DNA of 64,000 nucleotides from Bradyrhizobium sp. SRL28. GTDB taxonomy: Bacteria; Pseudomonadota; Alphaproteobacteria; Rhizobiales; Xanthobacteraceae. The position numbers and the translations under genes are program-made. The stretch is taken from positions 1-64,000 of the forward strand of contig NZ_JAHEAG010000034.1 in assembly GCF_018596315.1 (NCBI RefSeq), in the 5' to 3' direction. The notes below the pieces were generated by a model. The model saw nothing but the letters and a program-made list of their open reading frames with translations, did not search any database and was not told where the DNA came from. Positions 54,514 to 63,109 of the stretch are shown here, one piece after another (within the stretch, counting starts at the first letter, position 1; each line of letters starts with the position of its first letter).

Positions 54514-55624
54514 AACGCCCACGGCCACGTTGCGATACGCCCTCTCCCCCGATGAGGCCGGCATCGCTGCCATCGAGGCCACCTTTGCCGCCTACGACCG
54601 GATGATGGCGATCCTCGCCGAGGTTGCGCCTGTTGGCGCCAACCTCGTCGCCCTTCACGCCCAGGCTTACGAAAAGATCCGCATCGAGACCGGCCTGCCG
54701 GCCCGTCTGGTGACGCTCGGGCTGCGCGACCGCGCCGGCTACGTGGCGGATGCAGCGGTGCGCAAAATTCCACTCGACGACAAGTTGTTTGCGATCAAGG
54801 GGCCAACTTCACTGACCATTAGCACTGTCCACGGACGTGTCTTGGTGCCGTTCGAAATCCCCGGCTATCTTGCCGGCTGGGAAAGTCCCTTCCCGGCTCA
54901 CCTGGTCTCGGACGGCCGCGCTTACGAAATCCACATCGCCGTCAAATCGAAATCCACAGCACCGGAGGAGAAGACCATGGTTCACGAGGGTATCCTTGCA
55001 CGTATGGGCAGACTTCTTGCCGCCATCGCCAGCGAGACCATCGACAGCGCCGAGAACAGCAACAAGGTCGCGCTGGTCAAGCAGGCGATCCGCGAAATCG
55101 ACGCCGGCGCCGACGAAGCCCGCCATGCGCTCGGCAAGTCGCGCGCCGAAGAATTCCGCCTCAAGCGTCGGCGCGAGGAGCTCGATGCCGAGATCGCCGG
55201 GCTGACCGACAAGATTCGTCTCGCAGTTGCGGAAAGCCGCGAGGATCTCGCGCGTGCTGGCGTCGCACGGCAAATTGATCTGGAATCGCAGGGCACTGCG
55301 CTGGAACGTGCGATGGATTTCATCGAACTCGAAATCGACGAGCAGACCAAGGCGTTACAGGCGATGCTTGGCGCGCGACGTGAGGCCGAAACCCGTCTCG
55401 CCGATCTCGAAGCGAGCCTCGAAAAGCATTCGCCGCAGGAAACCGGACGCGCGGCTGGCGCGACTAAAACAGTGAGTCCCGATCGGGCAATGGCGGCGAT
55501 CGCACGCGTCACCGGCGTACCGGCGGCCGGCCTGCCCGGTGACAAGGAACTCGACGAACTAGACCGGTTGCACCGCGAAAAGGAAATCGCGGCCCGCCTT
55601 GAAAGGATCAAGTCGCAGCAATGA
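54494..55624 (+). CDS. Fusion of a TnpB-N-terminal-like domain with a PspA/IM30-like coiled coil
   Basis: A 376-residue protein in two parts. Residues 1-150 resemble the N-terminal half of IS605/IS1341-family OrfB (TnpB): a helical stretch with LHAQAYEKIRIETGLPARLV and TLGLRDRAGYVADA, then a beta part LTISTVHGRVLVPFEI and YEIHIAVK. The RuvC catalytic half is absent. Residues 162-320 are a long coiled coil of PspA/IM30 type (ILARMGRLLAAIASETIDSA, ALVKQAIREIDAGADEARHA), followed by a short charged tail. PspA proteins line stressed membranes. The gene overlaps the YqiJ-like gene by four bases and heads an operon with flotillin. An internal ATG at residue 162 has a very strong ribosome site, so free PspA may also be made. 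The TnpB match is by pattern, not search. Confidence 0.65.
   Translation: MIKIPVETPTATLRYALSPDEAGIAAIEATFAAYDRMMAILAEVAPVGANLVALHAQAYEKIRIETGLPARLVTLGLRDRAGYVADAAVRKIPLDDKLFAIKGPTSLTISTVHGRVLVPFEIPGYLAGWESPFPAHLVSDGRAYEIHIAVKSKSTAPEEKTMVHEGILARMGRLLAAIASETIDSAENSNKVALVKQAIREIDAGADEARHALGKSRAEEFRLKRRREELDAEIAGLTDKIRLAVAESREDLARAGVARQIDLESQGTALERAMDFIELEIDEQTKALQAMLGARREAETRLADLEASLEKHSPQETGRAAGATKTVSPDRAMAAIARVTGVPAAGLPGDKELDELDRLHREKEIAARLERIKSQQ
54964..54979 (+). promoter_or_regulatory. Internal ribosome site and start codon for a free PspA-like product
   Basis: GGAGGAG followed after six bases by an in-frame ATG, exactly at the junction between the TnpB-like and PspA-like parts. It is stronger than the site of the full-length gene. 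This is either a second translation start or the trace of two formerly separate genes joined by loss of a stop codon. Confidence 0.6.
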
Positions 55625-56280
55625 GTGCCCTGACCGACATCCTGCTAGCGCCGGACGTGCGGCCCTTCGCCGTGGCCGCAGCGATCATGATGGCGCTCGG
55701 CGGCATCGAATTGCTGGCGATGCTGGTCGGATTTTCGATCGGCGAAGTCTTCGGAAAGGAAGTCGCCGTCGACGTCGACCACGGCAACGGCCTCGGCGGC
55801 CTGTTCTTGTGGATCAATGCGGGGCGCCTGCCGCTGTTGATCCTGATCATCCTCGCGCTCGGCGTGTTCTCGGTCGCGGGGTTCTTCCTGCAGGGGCTGG
55901 CGCACGGTGTCGGAATTTCGCTCCCGGCCTCGATCGCGGCGCTCGCCGCCGTAGCCGCAAGCATTCCCGTCATCCGGGTCACCAGCCGCGGCATCGCTCG
56001 TATCATCCCGCGCGACGAGACCTATGCGGTGGACGAGGCCGACTTCGTCGGTCACGTCGCCGAGGTTTCGATCGGCCCGCTCGACCAGGGGCTGCCCGGC
56101 CGCGTCCGTCTCAAGGATGTCTTCGGCAACTGGCATTCTCTCGTCGCACGGGCCAGTCCCGAATCCACCCCGCTTCCAGTCGGCGCCAGCGTGTTGCTGG
56201 TCGACCGGGACGCCAAGAGCTTTATCGCCATTTCCGCACCCGCCGACCTCATTGCACAACAACGATCAGACAGGGCTTAA
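55621..56280 (+). CDS. YqiJ-like OB-fold membrane protein
   Basis: A 219-residue protein with three TM helices in the first ~110 residues (ALGGIELLAMLVGFSIGEVF, LPLLILIILALGVFSVAGFF, ASIAALAAVAASIPVI). A soluble C-domain follows with GHVAEVSIGPLDQGLPGRVR and VGASVLLVDRD, an OB-like fold as in NfeD/YqiJ. Such proteins pair with flotillins, and here the flotillin gene starts three bases after the stop. Its ATGA overlaps the fusion gene stop, so the three genes are one operon. Confidence 0.8.
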   Translation: MSALTDILLAPDVRPFAVAAAIMMALGGIELLAMLVGFSIGEVFGKEVAVDVDHGNGLGGLFLWINAGRLPLLILIILALGVFSVAGFFLQGLAHGVGISLPASIAALAAVAASIPVIRVTSRGIARIIPRDETYAVDEADFVGHVAEVSIGPLDQGLPGRVRLKDVFGNWHSLVARASPESTPLPVGASVLLVDRDAKSFIAISAPADLIAQQRSDRA

Positions 56281-56283
56281 AAC

Positions 56284-58053
56284 ATGTGGGAACTTGCAGT
56301 ACCCGTCGCTATTGGCGTCATTGCCGTTCTTGTTATCGGTCTCCTGCTTGCCAAACTCTACCGACGCTCGACACGTGACGAAGCCTATGTCCGCACCGGC
56401 CTCGGCGGCCAGAAAGTCGTCCTCGACGGCGGCTCGATCGTCCTTCCGGTTTTCCATTCCGTCGCCGCGGTCAATCTGAAGACGTTGCGGCTGGAGGTTG
56501 CCCGCGGCGGCCCGGATTCGATGATCACCAAGGACCGCATGCGCGTCGACATCGGCGCCGAATTCTATTTGCGCGTCAAACCCGACAGCTCATCGATCGC
56601 GCTCGCCGCGCAGACGCTGGGCAGCCGCACCAACAACGCAGGCGAGCTGCGCGAACTGATCGAGGCCAAATTCGTCGACGGCCTGCGCTCGGTGGCGGCC
56701 ACCATGCACCTCGAGGAGCTGCAGGAGCAGCGTGCGACCTTCGTCAAATCGGTGCAGGAAGCGGTCGGCGCCGACATCCAGAACAACGGCCTCGAACTCG
56801 AATCGGTGTCGCTGACGCGGCTCGACCAGAGCGACATCAAGCATTTCAATCCGAGCAATTTCTTCGACGCCCACGGCCTGACGACGCTGACCAAGATCAC
56901 CAGGGAGCGCGAACAGGAGCGCAACCAGATCGTCCGCACCACCGAGGTCAACATCGCGCAGCAGGACCTCGTCGCCCGCCAGACCACGTTGACGATCGAA
57001 GCCACCAAGCGCGAGGCGGAGCTGGCGCAACAGCGCGACATCGCCAACAAGACCGCCGCGATGCGCGCGCAAACCGCACAGGTCGAGCAGACCGCCGTGC
57101 AGAACGAGGCCGAATACCGCATTCAGCAGGAACTGGCGGTCGCCAACAAGCAGACCGAAGCCAATCAGATGCGCGATACGCGAAAGATCGAAGCCGATCT
57201 CGCGGTGAAGCGCCGCAACACCGAAATGGAACGCGATCTGCAGATCGTCGCCCAGGAAAGCGCGATCGCGGTCGCGACCAAGAGCAAGGAGCAATCGGAG
57301 GCGCAGACCGTCGCCGAAACCGCGCGTGCGCTGGCGATTGCGGCTGAGGAAAAGGTCACCACCGCCAAAGCCGTCGAAATCGCCGAACGCGACAAGATCA
57401 TCAACGTGATCGCGGCGCGCAAGGCCGCCGAAACTGAGGCGATGCCGATCACCGTGATGGCGGAAGCCGAAAATCAGGCCGCGGCCAACAAGGCCGAAGC
57501 CATTACCATGCTGGCCAAGGCCGACGCCGATGCTGCGATCACGCGAGCGACCGGCGTCAAATCGCTCGGCCAGGCCGAAGCCGAGGTGGCGGCGCTGAAG
57601 GCGGAAGCCCGCAACAAGCTCTCGGCGGAGATGGTCGACTACGACCTCACGCTGGCACGCATCAACATCATTCCGAACGCGCTGGCCGAAGCGGTCAAGC
57701 CGATCGAGAAAATTTCGGACATCCGGATCTTCGACACCGGCGGCATGCTCGGCCGTGGCGGCGGCAACGGCGCCATGAATGGCCATGGCAACGGTATCGG
57801 CCTCGGCGACGGCCTTGCGGCGCAGTTGCTGTCGGTCTCGGCGTTCAAGCCGATCATCGACAAGATCCTCGCCGAAGGCGGCTTCGCCGCGGGTCCTGAC
57901 GCGCTGACCACCCTGACCAACGCGCTGGCCGCGCAGCAACTGGCAGCGCCCGCCGAACTGCCCGCCATGGAAGATGAAGATGAGGATGAGGTGGTGACGC
58001 CGCCCGCAACCATCTCCGGTACGGGCAAGGCCACGCTCGGCTCCAAGACGTAA
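56284..58053 (+). CDS. Flotillin-like protein (YqiK type)
   Basis: A 589-residue membrane scaffold. One TM helix at the N-terminus (VAIGVIAVLVIGLLLAKLYR) is followed by the band-7/SPFH domain (VLDGGSIVLPVFHSVAAVNL, DRMRVDIGAEFYLRVKP, LEELQEQRATFVKSVQEAV). A very long Ala/Glu-rich coiled coil runs from about 210 to 460, and the C-terminus is Gly-rich and then acidic (EDEDEDEVV). Flotillins organise membrane microdomains. Operon position after the PspA fusion and YqiJ suggests a membrane-stress module. A terminator follows. Confidence 0.9.
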   Translation: MWELAVPVAIGVIAVLVIGLLLAKLYRRSTRDEAYVRTGLGGQKVVLDGGSIVLPVFHSVAAVNLKTLRLEVARGGPDSMITKDRMRVDIGAEFYLRVKPDSSSIALAAQTLGSRTNNAGELRELIEAKFVDGLRSVAATMHLEELQEQRATFVKSVQEAVGADIQNNGLELESVSLTRLDQSDIKHFNPSNFFDAHGLTTLTKITREREQERNQIVRTTEVNIAQQDLVARQTTLTIEATKREAELAQQRDIANKTAAMRAQTAQVEQTAVQNEAEYRIQQELAVANKQTEANQMRDTRKIEADLAVKRRNTEMERDLQIVAQESAIAVATKSKEQSEAQTVAETARALAIAAEEKVTTAKAVEIAERDKIINVIAARKAAETEAMPITVMAEAENQAAANKAEAITMLAKADADAAITRATGVKSLGQAEAEVAALKAEARNKLSAEMVDYDLTLARINIIPNALAEAVKPIEKISDIRIFDTGGMLGRGGGNGAMNGHGNGIGLGDGLAAQLLSVSAFKPIIDKILAEGGFAAGPDALTTLTNALAAQQLAAPAELPAMEDEDEDEVVTPPATISGTGKATLGSKT

Positions 58054-58091
58054 TCAAAGCGGCCCGAACGCCGTTCAATCGAAGTCAAATG

Positions 58092-58125
58092 AGGCCTGCC
58101 GCGGTGACGCCCGGCGGGCCTTTTT
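58092..58125 (+). terminator. Rho-independent terminator of the flotillin operon
   Basis: AGGCCTGCCG and CGGCGGGCCT pair around a 10-base loop and are followed by TTTTTCC, about 40 bases after the flotillin stop codon. The peroxidase gene therefore has its own promoter. Confidence 0.88.
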
Positions 58126-58233
58126 CCTGACATCTCTCCCTTGCGCCTTGTCGAGAAACAGGCGGGTTTGCAGGGCTTGGCTTTGGCCGTCTCGCGCCTG
58201 CTTATTGCAAATGCCTCTCATTAGTGACACAAG

Positions 58234-58257
58234 TTGCAACTAATTCGCAATTGCAAC
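58234..58257. promoter_or_regulatory. Metalloregulator-like operator before the peroxidase gene
   Basis: TTGCAACTAATTCGCAA followed directly by TTGCAAC. The first 17 bases match the mntH operator (TTGCAACTCACTTGCAA) in arms and spacing; the extra TTGCAA may extend the site. It ends 16 bases before the ATG, so binding should block expression. Confidence 0.6.
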
Positions 58258-58273
58258 TGAGGGGAGCAGTCGA

Positions 58274-60298
58274 ATGCGCCAGTTCAAGCGGACCTGGGGA
58301 GACCACGACGGAGGCCGTGACGGTTTTCACTTCGGCGATTTTTTCGGCCATTCGCCGCACCGACCACATGGCTCTCATGCCCCGCATGAGTCTCATGGCT
58401 CGCACGGCCACCACGGTTCGCCGTGCCAACCAGGTCCGCAGCCGGCGAAAATCGAATACCGCAGCTTCGACGGTTCGCAGAACAATCAATCCGATGCCAC
58501 CCTCAACGCCGCCGGCACCGAATTCGCACGCATCGGCGAGGCGCATTTTGCCGACGGCATCTCCGTTCCGCTCGGCGGCAACAATCCGCGCACCATCAGC
58601 AATCTCGTGGTTGGCGCCGGCGATCCTGATGTGGCGAACCCGGAAGGTGTTTCCGCCTTCATGTACGCCTGGGGCCAGTTCATCGATCACGACCTGACAC
58701 TGACCCGGACCGACGGCGTCAGGGACATCAGCGTCGTGGTGCCTGCCGGCGATCCCGTACTTCCCGCCGGCACCATCATTCCGATCACCCGCGCCGTCAT
58801 CGATCCCACGACCGGCCCGGGCACATCCAATCCGGCCATGGCGGTCAATTCCAATACCGCCTGGCTAGACGCCTCGATGGTCTACGGGTCCAACGCCGCG
58901 ACCGCCGCCAGCCTGCGCACCGCCGACGGCCACATGCTGACGTCGCAGGGTAACAATCTGCCGATCGTCAACGACATGGTCGTGGCTGGCGACGTCCGTG
59001 CTGCGGAAAATCCGGCGCTCACCGCGCTGCAAACGCTGTTCGTGCGCGAACACAACTACTGGGTCGACAAACTGCATCTCGAGCATCCGAAATGGAGCGG
59101 CGACCAGCTCTACAATCACGCCCGCGCCATCGTGACGGCGGAAATCGCCAACATCACCTATTCGGAATTTCTGCCCAACCTCGTCGGCAAGAACGCGCTC
59201 ACGCCCTACGACGGCTATGACCCCAACGTCGATCCCCATTTGTCGCTGGAATTCGTCGCCGCCGCGTTCCGCTTCGGACATTCGATCGTGTCGGGCGAAA
59301 CCGAAGGCCTTGCGGAAAACGGCGAAGTCATCGCCGGCTCCGAGGAAGACCTCAAGGACGTGTTCTTCCAGCCGGCGGCAAACTTCATCGACAATGGCGG
59401 CGCGGACGGACAATTGCGCCATTTGGCCGCCGATCCGTCGCAGGCGCTCGATGCGCGCATCGTCGACGACCTGCGTAATTTTCTCGTCGATCCGCCGGTG
59501 TCCCTGGATCTCGCCGCGATCAATATCCAGCGGGCGCGCGACCTCGGCCTCGGTACGCTCAACCAGACCCGTGAAGCACTCGGCCTCGACCCCTACACGG
59601 ATTTCAGCCAGATCACGAGCGACCCGGAGACGCTGGCCGGACTGAAAGCGGCTTACGGCAATGTCAACAATGTCGGCCTGTGGACCGGCGGCCTGTCGGA
59701 AAATCATGTTCCCGGCGCGCTTGTCGGCGAAACCTTCCAGGCCATCCTTACGATGCAGTTCGAGGCGCTGCGCGATGGCGACCGGTTCTGGTTTGAGAAT
59801 CAGGGGTTCGATGCCAAAACCTTGTCCGCGATCAAAGGCACGACGCTGGCAGATATCATCCTGCGCAATACCGACACCAAGCACATCCAGGACGACGTCT
59901 TCGTCACCTATGTGCGGCACACCGGCCTTGCCGGCGGCGTGGAGTCCGAGGATCCCGACGCCCGCCAGATCGTCATCGGCTCCAATGGCAAAGACACGTT
60001 GATTGGCGGCCCGCAGGGCGATTATCTGTTCGCCGGAACCGGCAAGCAGACGATGACGGGGAATGAAGGCGCTGACCGCTTCGTGTTTGATTTCGGCTCC
60101 ACCAAAGCCAAGATCACCGACTTCGATCCCGGCATCGACCTGCTGGTGTTCAAGAATGCAGGCCGTCTGGACTTTCGCGATGTGAAAATCTGGGGCGACC
60201 ATGGCAACACGGTGGTCCAGGTCGGTGACGACCGGATCGAACTGACCGGCGTGCGGCCTTATGAACTCACAAAGCACGATTTCCTGTTCGACATTTGA
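58274..60298 (+). CDS. Secreted animal-type haem peroxidase with His-rich N-terminus and RTX-like C-terminus
   Basis: A 674-residue protein. Residues 19-48 are His-rich (HSPHRPHGSHAPHESHGSHG), a likely metal-binding tail. The animal-haem-peroxidase domain covers about 60-550: the distal His in AWGQFIDHDLTL (His139), the proximal His in AAFRFGHSIVSG (His336), and INIQRARDLGLGTLNQ. The C-terminus has a short RTX-like calcium-binding stretch (GSNGKDTLIGG, GNEGADRFVFDFG) and ends in FLFDI, as in type I secreted proteins. No classical signal peptide is present. GGGGAG lies seven bases before the ATG. No type I exporter genes lie in the window. Confidence 0.85.
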   Translation: MRQFKRTWGDHDGGRDGFHFGDFFGHSPHRPHGSHAPHESHGSHGHHGSPCQPGPQPAKIEYRSFDGSQNNQSDATLNAAGTEFARIGEAHFADGISVPLGGNNPRTISNLVVGAGDPDVANPEGVSAFMYAWGQFIDHDLTLTRTDGVRDISVVVPAGDPVLPAGTIIPITRAVIDPTTGPGTSNPAMAVNSNTAWLDASMVYGSNAATAASLRTADGHMLTSQGNNLPIVNDMVVAGDVRAAENPALTALQTLFVREHNYWVDKLHLEHPKWSGDQLYNHARAIVTAEIANITYSEFLPNLVGKNALTPYDGYDPNVDPHLSLEFVAAAFRFGHSIVSGETEGLAENGEVIAGSEEDLKDVFFQPAANFIDNGGADGQLRHLAADPSQALDARIVDDLRNFLVDPPVSLDLAAINIQRARDLGLGTLNQTREALGLDPYTDFSQITSDPETLAGLKAAYGNVNNVGLWTGGLSENHVPGALVGETFQAILTMQFEALRDGDRFWFENQGFDAKTLSAIKGTTLADIILRNTDTKHIQDDVFVTYVRHTGLAGGVESEDPDARQIVIGSNGKDTLIGGPQGDYLFAGTGKQTMTGNEGADRFVFDFGSTKAKITDFDPGIDLLVFKNAGRLDFRDVKIWGDHGNTVVQVGDDRIELTGVRPYELTKHDFLFDI

Positions 60299-60312
60299 TG
60301 CGGCAGGAAGAA

Positions 60313-60348
60313 CGTGCCGGATAAAGCCCGCGTGCCGGATAAAGCCCG
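60313..60348. repeat. 18-bp tandem duplication
   Basis: CGTGCCGGATAAAGCCCG occurs twice in direct succession between the peroxidase stop codon and its terminator. It may be a replication-slippage product within a repeat fragment. Confidence 0.9.
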
Positions 60349-60369
60349 GCCATGACGGAAGGTGAAACA

Positions 60370-60399
60370 CCTCCACACGTTCGCGTGTGGAGGTTTTTT
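60370..60399 (+). terminator. Strong Rho-independent terminator of the peroxidase gene
   Basis: CCTCCACACG and CGTGTGGAGG pair around a TTCG tetraloop and are followed by T6. It is a textbook intrinsic terminator. Confidence 0.95.
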
Positions 60400-60487
60400 G
60401 TTGCACGAAAGCTTGTCGGGAAACGGGTGGGTTGGATCGTCCTCAGGCCGGACAATGAGGTGAGAATCGAACCTCAGGGAATTTGCC

Positions 60488-61732
60488 ATGTCCGTCGCCG
60501 ACACGCCTCGCCTGCCCGCAACGTTCAACCGCCTGGCCTGGTCCAACCTCGCTGCCCAATCGGCCGAGCAGATCGCGCTGGCTGCAGCCCCGATCGTTGC
60601 GGTGCTGCTGCTCGGCGTCGGCGAAGGCCAGACCGGCCTGCTGCAGACGGCGCTGACGTTGCCCTTCATCCTGTTCGCGATCCCCGCGGGCCTGCTCGCC
60701 GACCGCATCTCGCGGCGCTGGGTGATGGCGGGCTCCGAGGCGCTGCGGGCTGCGGCATTGGCCGGCATTCTGCTGCTGATCTGGCTCGGCCAAATGACGC
60801 TGCCGCTGCTCTCATTGCTCGGCTTCATCGCCGTCTGCGGAACGGTCGCTTACAGCGTTGCCGCACCCGCTTTGGTGCCGTCGCTGGTGACGTCGGAACA
60901 ATTGCCAGCGGCGAACGCGCGGATCGAACTGGCGCGCACGATCGCGTTCGCCAGCGGCCCCGCGCTCGGCGGCGTGCTGGTCGGATGGGTCGGCGCCGCA
61001 CCGGCCTTCGGCTTTGCCGCGGCGTTGTCCGTGATCGCCGTCGTGCTGCTGTCGGGCATCTATGAACCGGCGCGCGCCCCTGCCCCGCGCCGCCATCCGC
61101 TGCAGGAAATCAAGGAAGGCGCGGCGTTCGTGTTGCATCACCCGCTGCTGCGGCCGGTGTTCATCACGCAATTCATCTTCAACACGGCATCGTTCCTGCT
61201 GCTTGCCGTGTTCGTGCCCTACGCCGTGCGCCACCTCGGGCTAACGGCTACCGGCGTTGGCGTGACGCTTGGGATGTATGGCGTCGGCATGGTCGCCGGC
61301 GCGCTCGCGGCGACGCGGGTGATGAAGCGGCTCGCCTTCGGAACCGTGATCGGGCTCGGGCCCGTCACCGGCTTCGTCGCCGCAGTGGTGATGGCGCTGA
61401 CGACCATCGTGCCGACGCCATGGCTGGCGGCCCTGAGCTTCTTCCTGCTCGGCGCCGGTCCGATCCTGTGGGTGATCTCGACCACGACGCTGCGGCAATC
61501 GGTGACGCCGCCCTCGCTGCTCGGGCGCGTCTCCGCGATCAACATCATGAGCTATGGCGCCCGTCCGCTCGGCTCCGCGCTCGGCGCCATCGTCGGCGGC
61601 ATCTACAGCGCAGAAGCCTGCCTCTATCTGGCGACCGCGATCTTCGGCGCGCAGGCGCTGGTGATCCTGCTGTCGCCGGCGGTCTCGCTGGCACGGCAGC
61701 CGGACATGGTGGGCGAGGCGGCGGGCTGCTAG
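60488..61732 (+). CDS. MFS transporter (EntS-like, MFS_3)
   Basis: A 414-residue exporter with 12 TM helices. The N-terminal FNRLAWSNLAAQSAEQIALA, the loop motif GLLADRISRRWVMAGSEALR and RFxTTLRQSVTPPSLLGRVS-like segment TTLRQSVTPPSLLGRVSAIN match the MFS_3 group that includes the enterobactin exporter EntS. Substrate unknown; siderophore or drug export are options. It has its own promoter region after the peroxidase terminator. Confidence 0.85.
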   Translation: MSVADTPRLPATFNRLAWSNLAAQSAEQIALAAAPIVAVLLLGVGEGQTGLLQTALTLPFILFAIPAGLLADRISRRWVMAGSEALRAAALAGILLLIWLGQMTLPLLSLLGFIAVCGTVAYSVAAPALVPSLVTSEQLPAANARIELARTIAFASGPALGGVLVGWVGAAPAFGFAAALSVIAVVLLSGIYEPARAPAPRRHPLQEIKEGAAFVLHHPLLRPVFITQFIFNTASFLLLAVFVPYAVRHLGLTATGVGVTLGMYGVGMVAGALAATRVMKRLAFGTVIGLGPVTGFVAAVVMALTTIVPTPWLAALSFFLLGAGPILWVISTTTLRQSVTPPSLLGRVSAINIMSYGARPLGSALGAIVGGIYSAEACLYLATAIFGAQALVILLSPAVSLARQPDMVGEAAGC

Positions 61733-61758
61733 CGGTCGGGCTCGTGCCGAGCTGAAAT

Positions 61759-61788
61759 CGTCATTGCGAGCGCAGGGAAGCAATGACG
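61759..61788. repeat. Short form of palindromic repeat family B (copy 4)
   Basis: CGTCATTGCGAGCGCAGGGA followed by AGCAATGACG: the two outer arms without the inner part. It lies between the convergent MFS and cyclase genes. Confidence 0.7.
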
Positions 61789-61802
61789 GAGCCAAAGCAG
61801 GC

Positions 61803-63062
61803 CTATCCCGCCAGATACCGCTCATACTTCCCCGCCACGACTTCGTCCGCGGCAATGTCCGGATCGAGCGTATAGAGGTCCTGCGCGCGGCCGATGCCGC
61901 GCAGTGCGTAGCGGCCGGTGGACACCAGGTAGTTTCGCCCGGCCGCATCCAGGCCTGCGCGGAACGCCGACGACATCAGCAGTTCGCGGTCGACCGAGCG
62001 GCACATCGAGGCGATGCGGCTGACCTCGTTGACGGCCGGGCCCACCACGGTGAAGTCGAGCCGGTCATCGCTGCCGATGTTGCCGTAGAAGACCTCGCCG
62101 ACATGCAGGCCGACATGAGCTGATGTCACGGCTCTCCCCTCCGCCGTGCGGCGGGCGGTGAGAGCCTTCATGTTGCGGCGGAAGCGAAGTTCAGCGCGCA
62201 GCGCCGCACGCTTGGCCTTCGCCATGTTATCGTGGGTGAACATCGCCAGCACGCCGTCCCCGATCAGCTTCAGCACCTCGCCGCCGGCTTCGTGAATGGC
62301 GTCGATCGAGGCCTGCGCATAATCATTGAGGAACGGAATGATTTCGCCGGGATCGATGCTCTCGCTGATCGCGGTCGAGCCGCGCAGGTCGGAGAACCAC
62401 AGCACGGAGTTGATGCGCTCGGTGACGCCGCGTGCGATGCGGCCGCGTAGCACCTGTTCCGCCGCGTCGCGCCCGAGATAGACCCGGCCCAGCGTCTTGG
62501 CGATATCGACTTGCGCTGCCGATTTGATCGCAAGGCCCAGCACCGGCACCAGGTCGCGCAGCGCCGCCATACCTTGCGCGCCAAAGCCCTCGTCGCGCCG
62601 GGTCACCCAATAGGAATAGACGCAGTCCATCTGCCCCATGGTGCCGGCCTCGCCGAACCGGTGCACATAGGCCACCACATGCTTGTGACCTTTCTCGGCG
62701 AGCTCGCCCATGAATTTGAAATTGGGGGCCACGCCGTTGGCGAGGTCGACTGGCAGTTCCTCGTGGCCGTTTTCGAGCATGTAATAGAAGACCGAACTCC
62801 GCCAGGCCTCCGCGGCTTCGCCCTCGTTGGTCGAGCCATATTCGAAGACATCGCTTTCGTTGGTCTCGGCGTCGTTCCAGCGAAAGCCACGGCCCTCGAA
62901 GATCGGGTGCAGCGTATCGATGAAGACCATCCCGCGCGACACGGGGAGGCCTTCGGCACAGCAGCGTTCGCAGAAACCGCGGATCAGGTCATTTTCGGGC
63001 AGGCCGGTGAGGCCCTGGCTGACCAGCCAGTTCATCAGGCGTAGACGAGGGGTAAGTTCCAT
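61803..63062 (-). CDS. Class III adenylate/guanylate cyclase
   Basis: A 419-residue soluble protein. The N-terminal ~200 residues form an unrecognised sensor-like region (FCERCCAEGLPVSRGMVFID with two adjacent Cys). The C-terminal cyclase domain has the metal Asp in WFSDLRGSTAISE, KLIGDGVLAMF with the second Asp, and VGPAVNEVSRIASM with the transition-state Asn and Arg. The catalytic residues are thus intact. The start at MELTPRLRL was chosen over an extension of 17 codons. Bradyrhizobium strains carry many such cyclases; its signal is unknown. Confidence 0.88.
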   Translation of the reverse strand: MELTPRLRLMNWLVSQGLTGLPENDLIRGFCERCCAEGLPVSRGMVFIDTLHPIFEGRGFRWNDAETNESDVFEYGSTNEGEAAEAWRSSVFYYMLENGHEELPVDLANGVAPNFKFMGELAEKGHKHVVAYVHRFGEAGTMGQMDCVYSYWVTRRDEGFGAQGMAALRDLVPVLGLAIKSAAQVDIAKTLGRVYLGRDAAEQVLRGRIARGVTERINSVLWFSDLRGSTAISESIDPGEIIPFLNDYAQASIDAIHEAGGEVLKLIGDGVLAMFTHDNMAKAKRAALRAELRFRRNMKALTARRTAEGRAVTSAHVGLHVGEVFYGNIGSDDRLDFTVVGPAVNEVSRIASMCRSVDRELLMSSAFRAGLDAAGRNYLVSTGRYALRGIGRAQDLYTLDPDIAADEVVAGKYERYLAG

Positions 63063-63109
63063 ACGCTGATTATGCCGCGCAATCGTGACGGGTGAAAGCC
63101 TCGCGCCCT

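Noticed and set aside
56590..57939. 449-codon minus-strand frame opposite the flotillin gene
   Set aside because: Repetitive leucine/arginine pattern mirrors the flotillin Ala/Glu coiled coil in antisense.
58865..60406. 513-codon minus-strand frame opposite the peroxidase gene
   Set aside because: The plus strand carries catalytic motifs and a ribosome site; the minus frame has neither.
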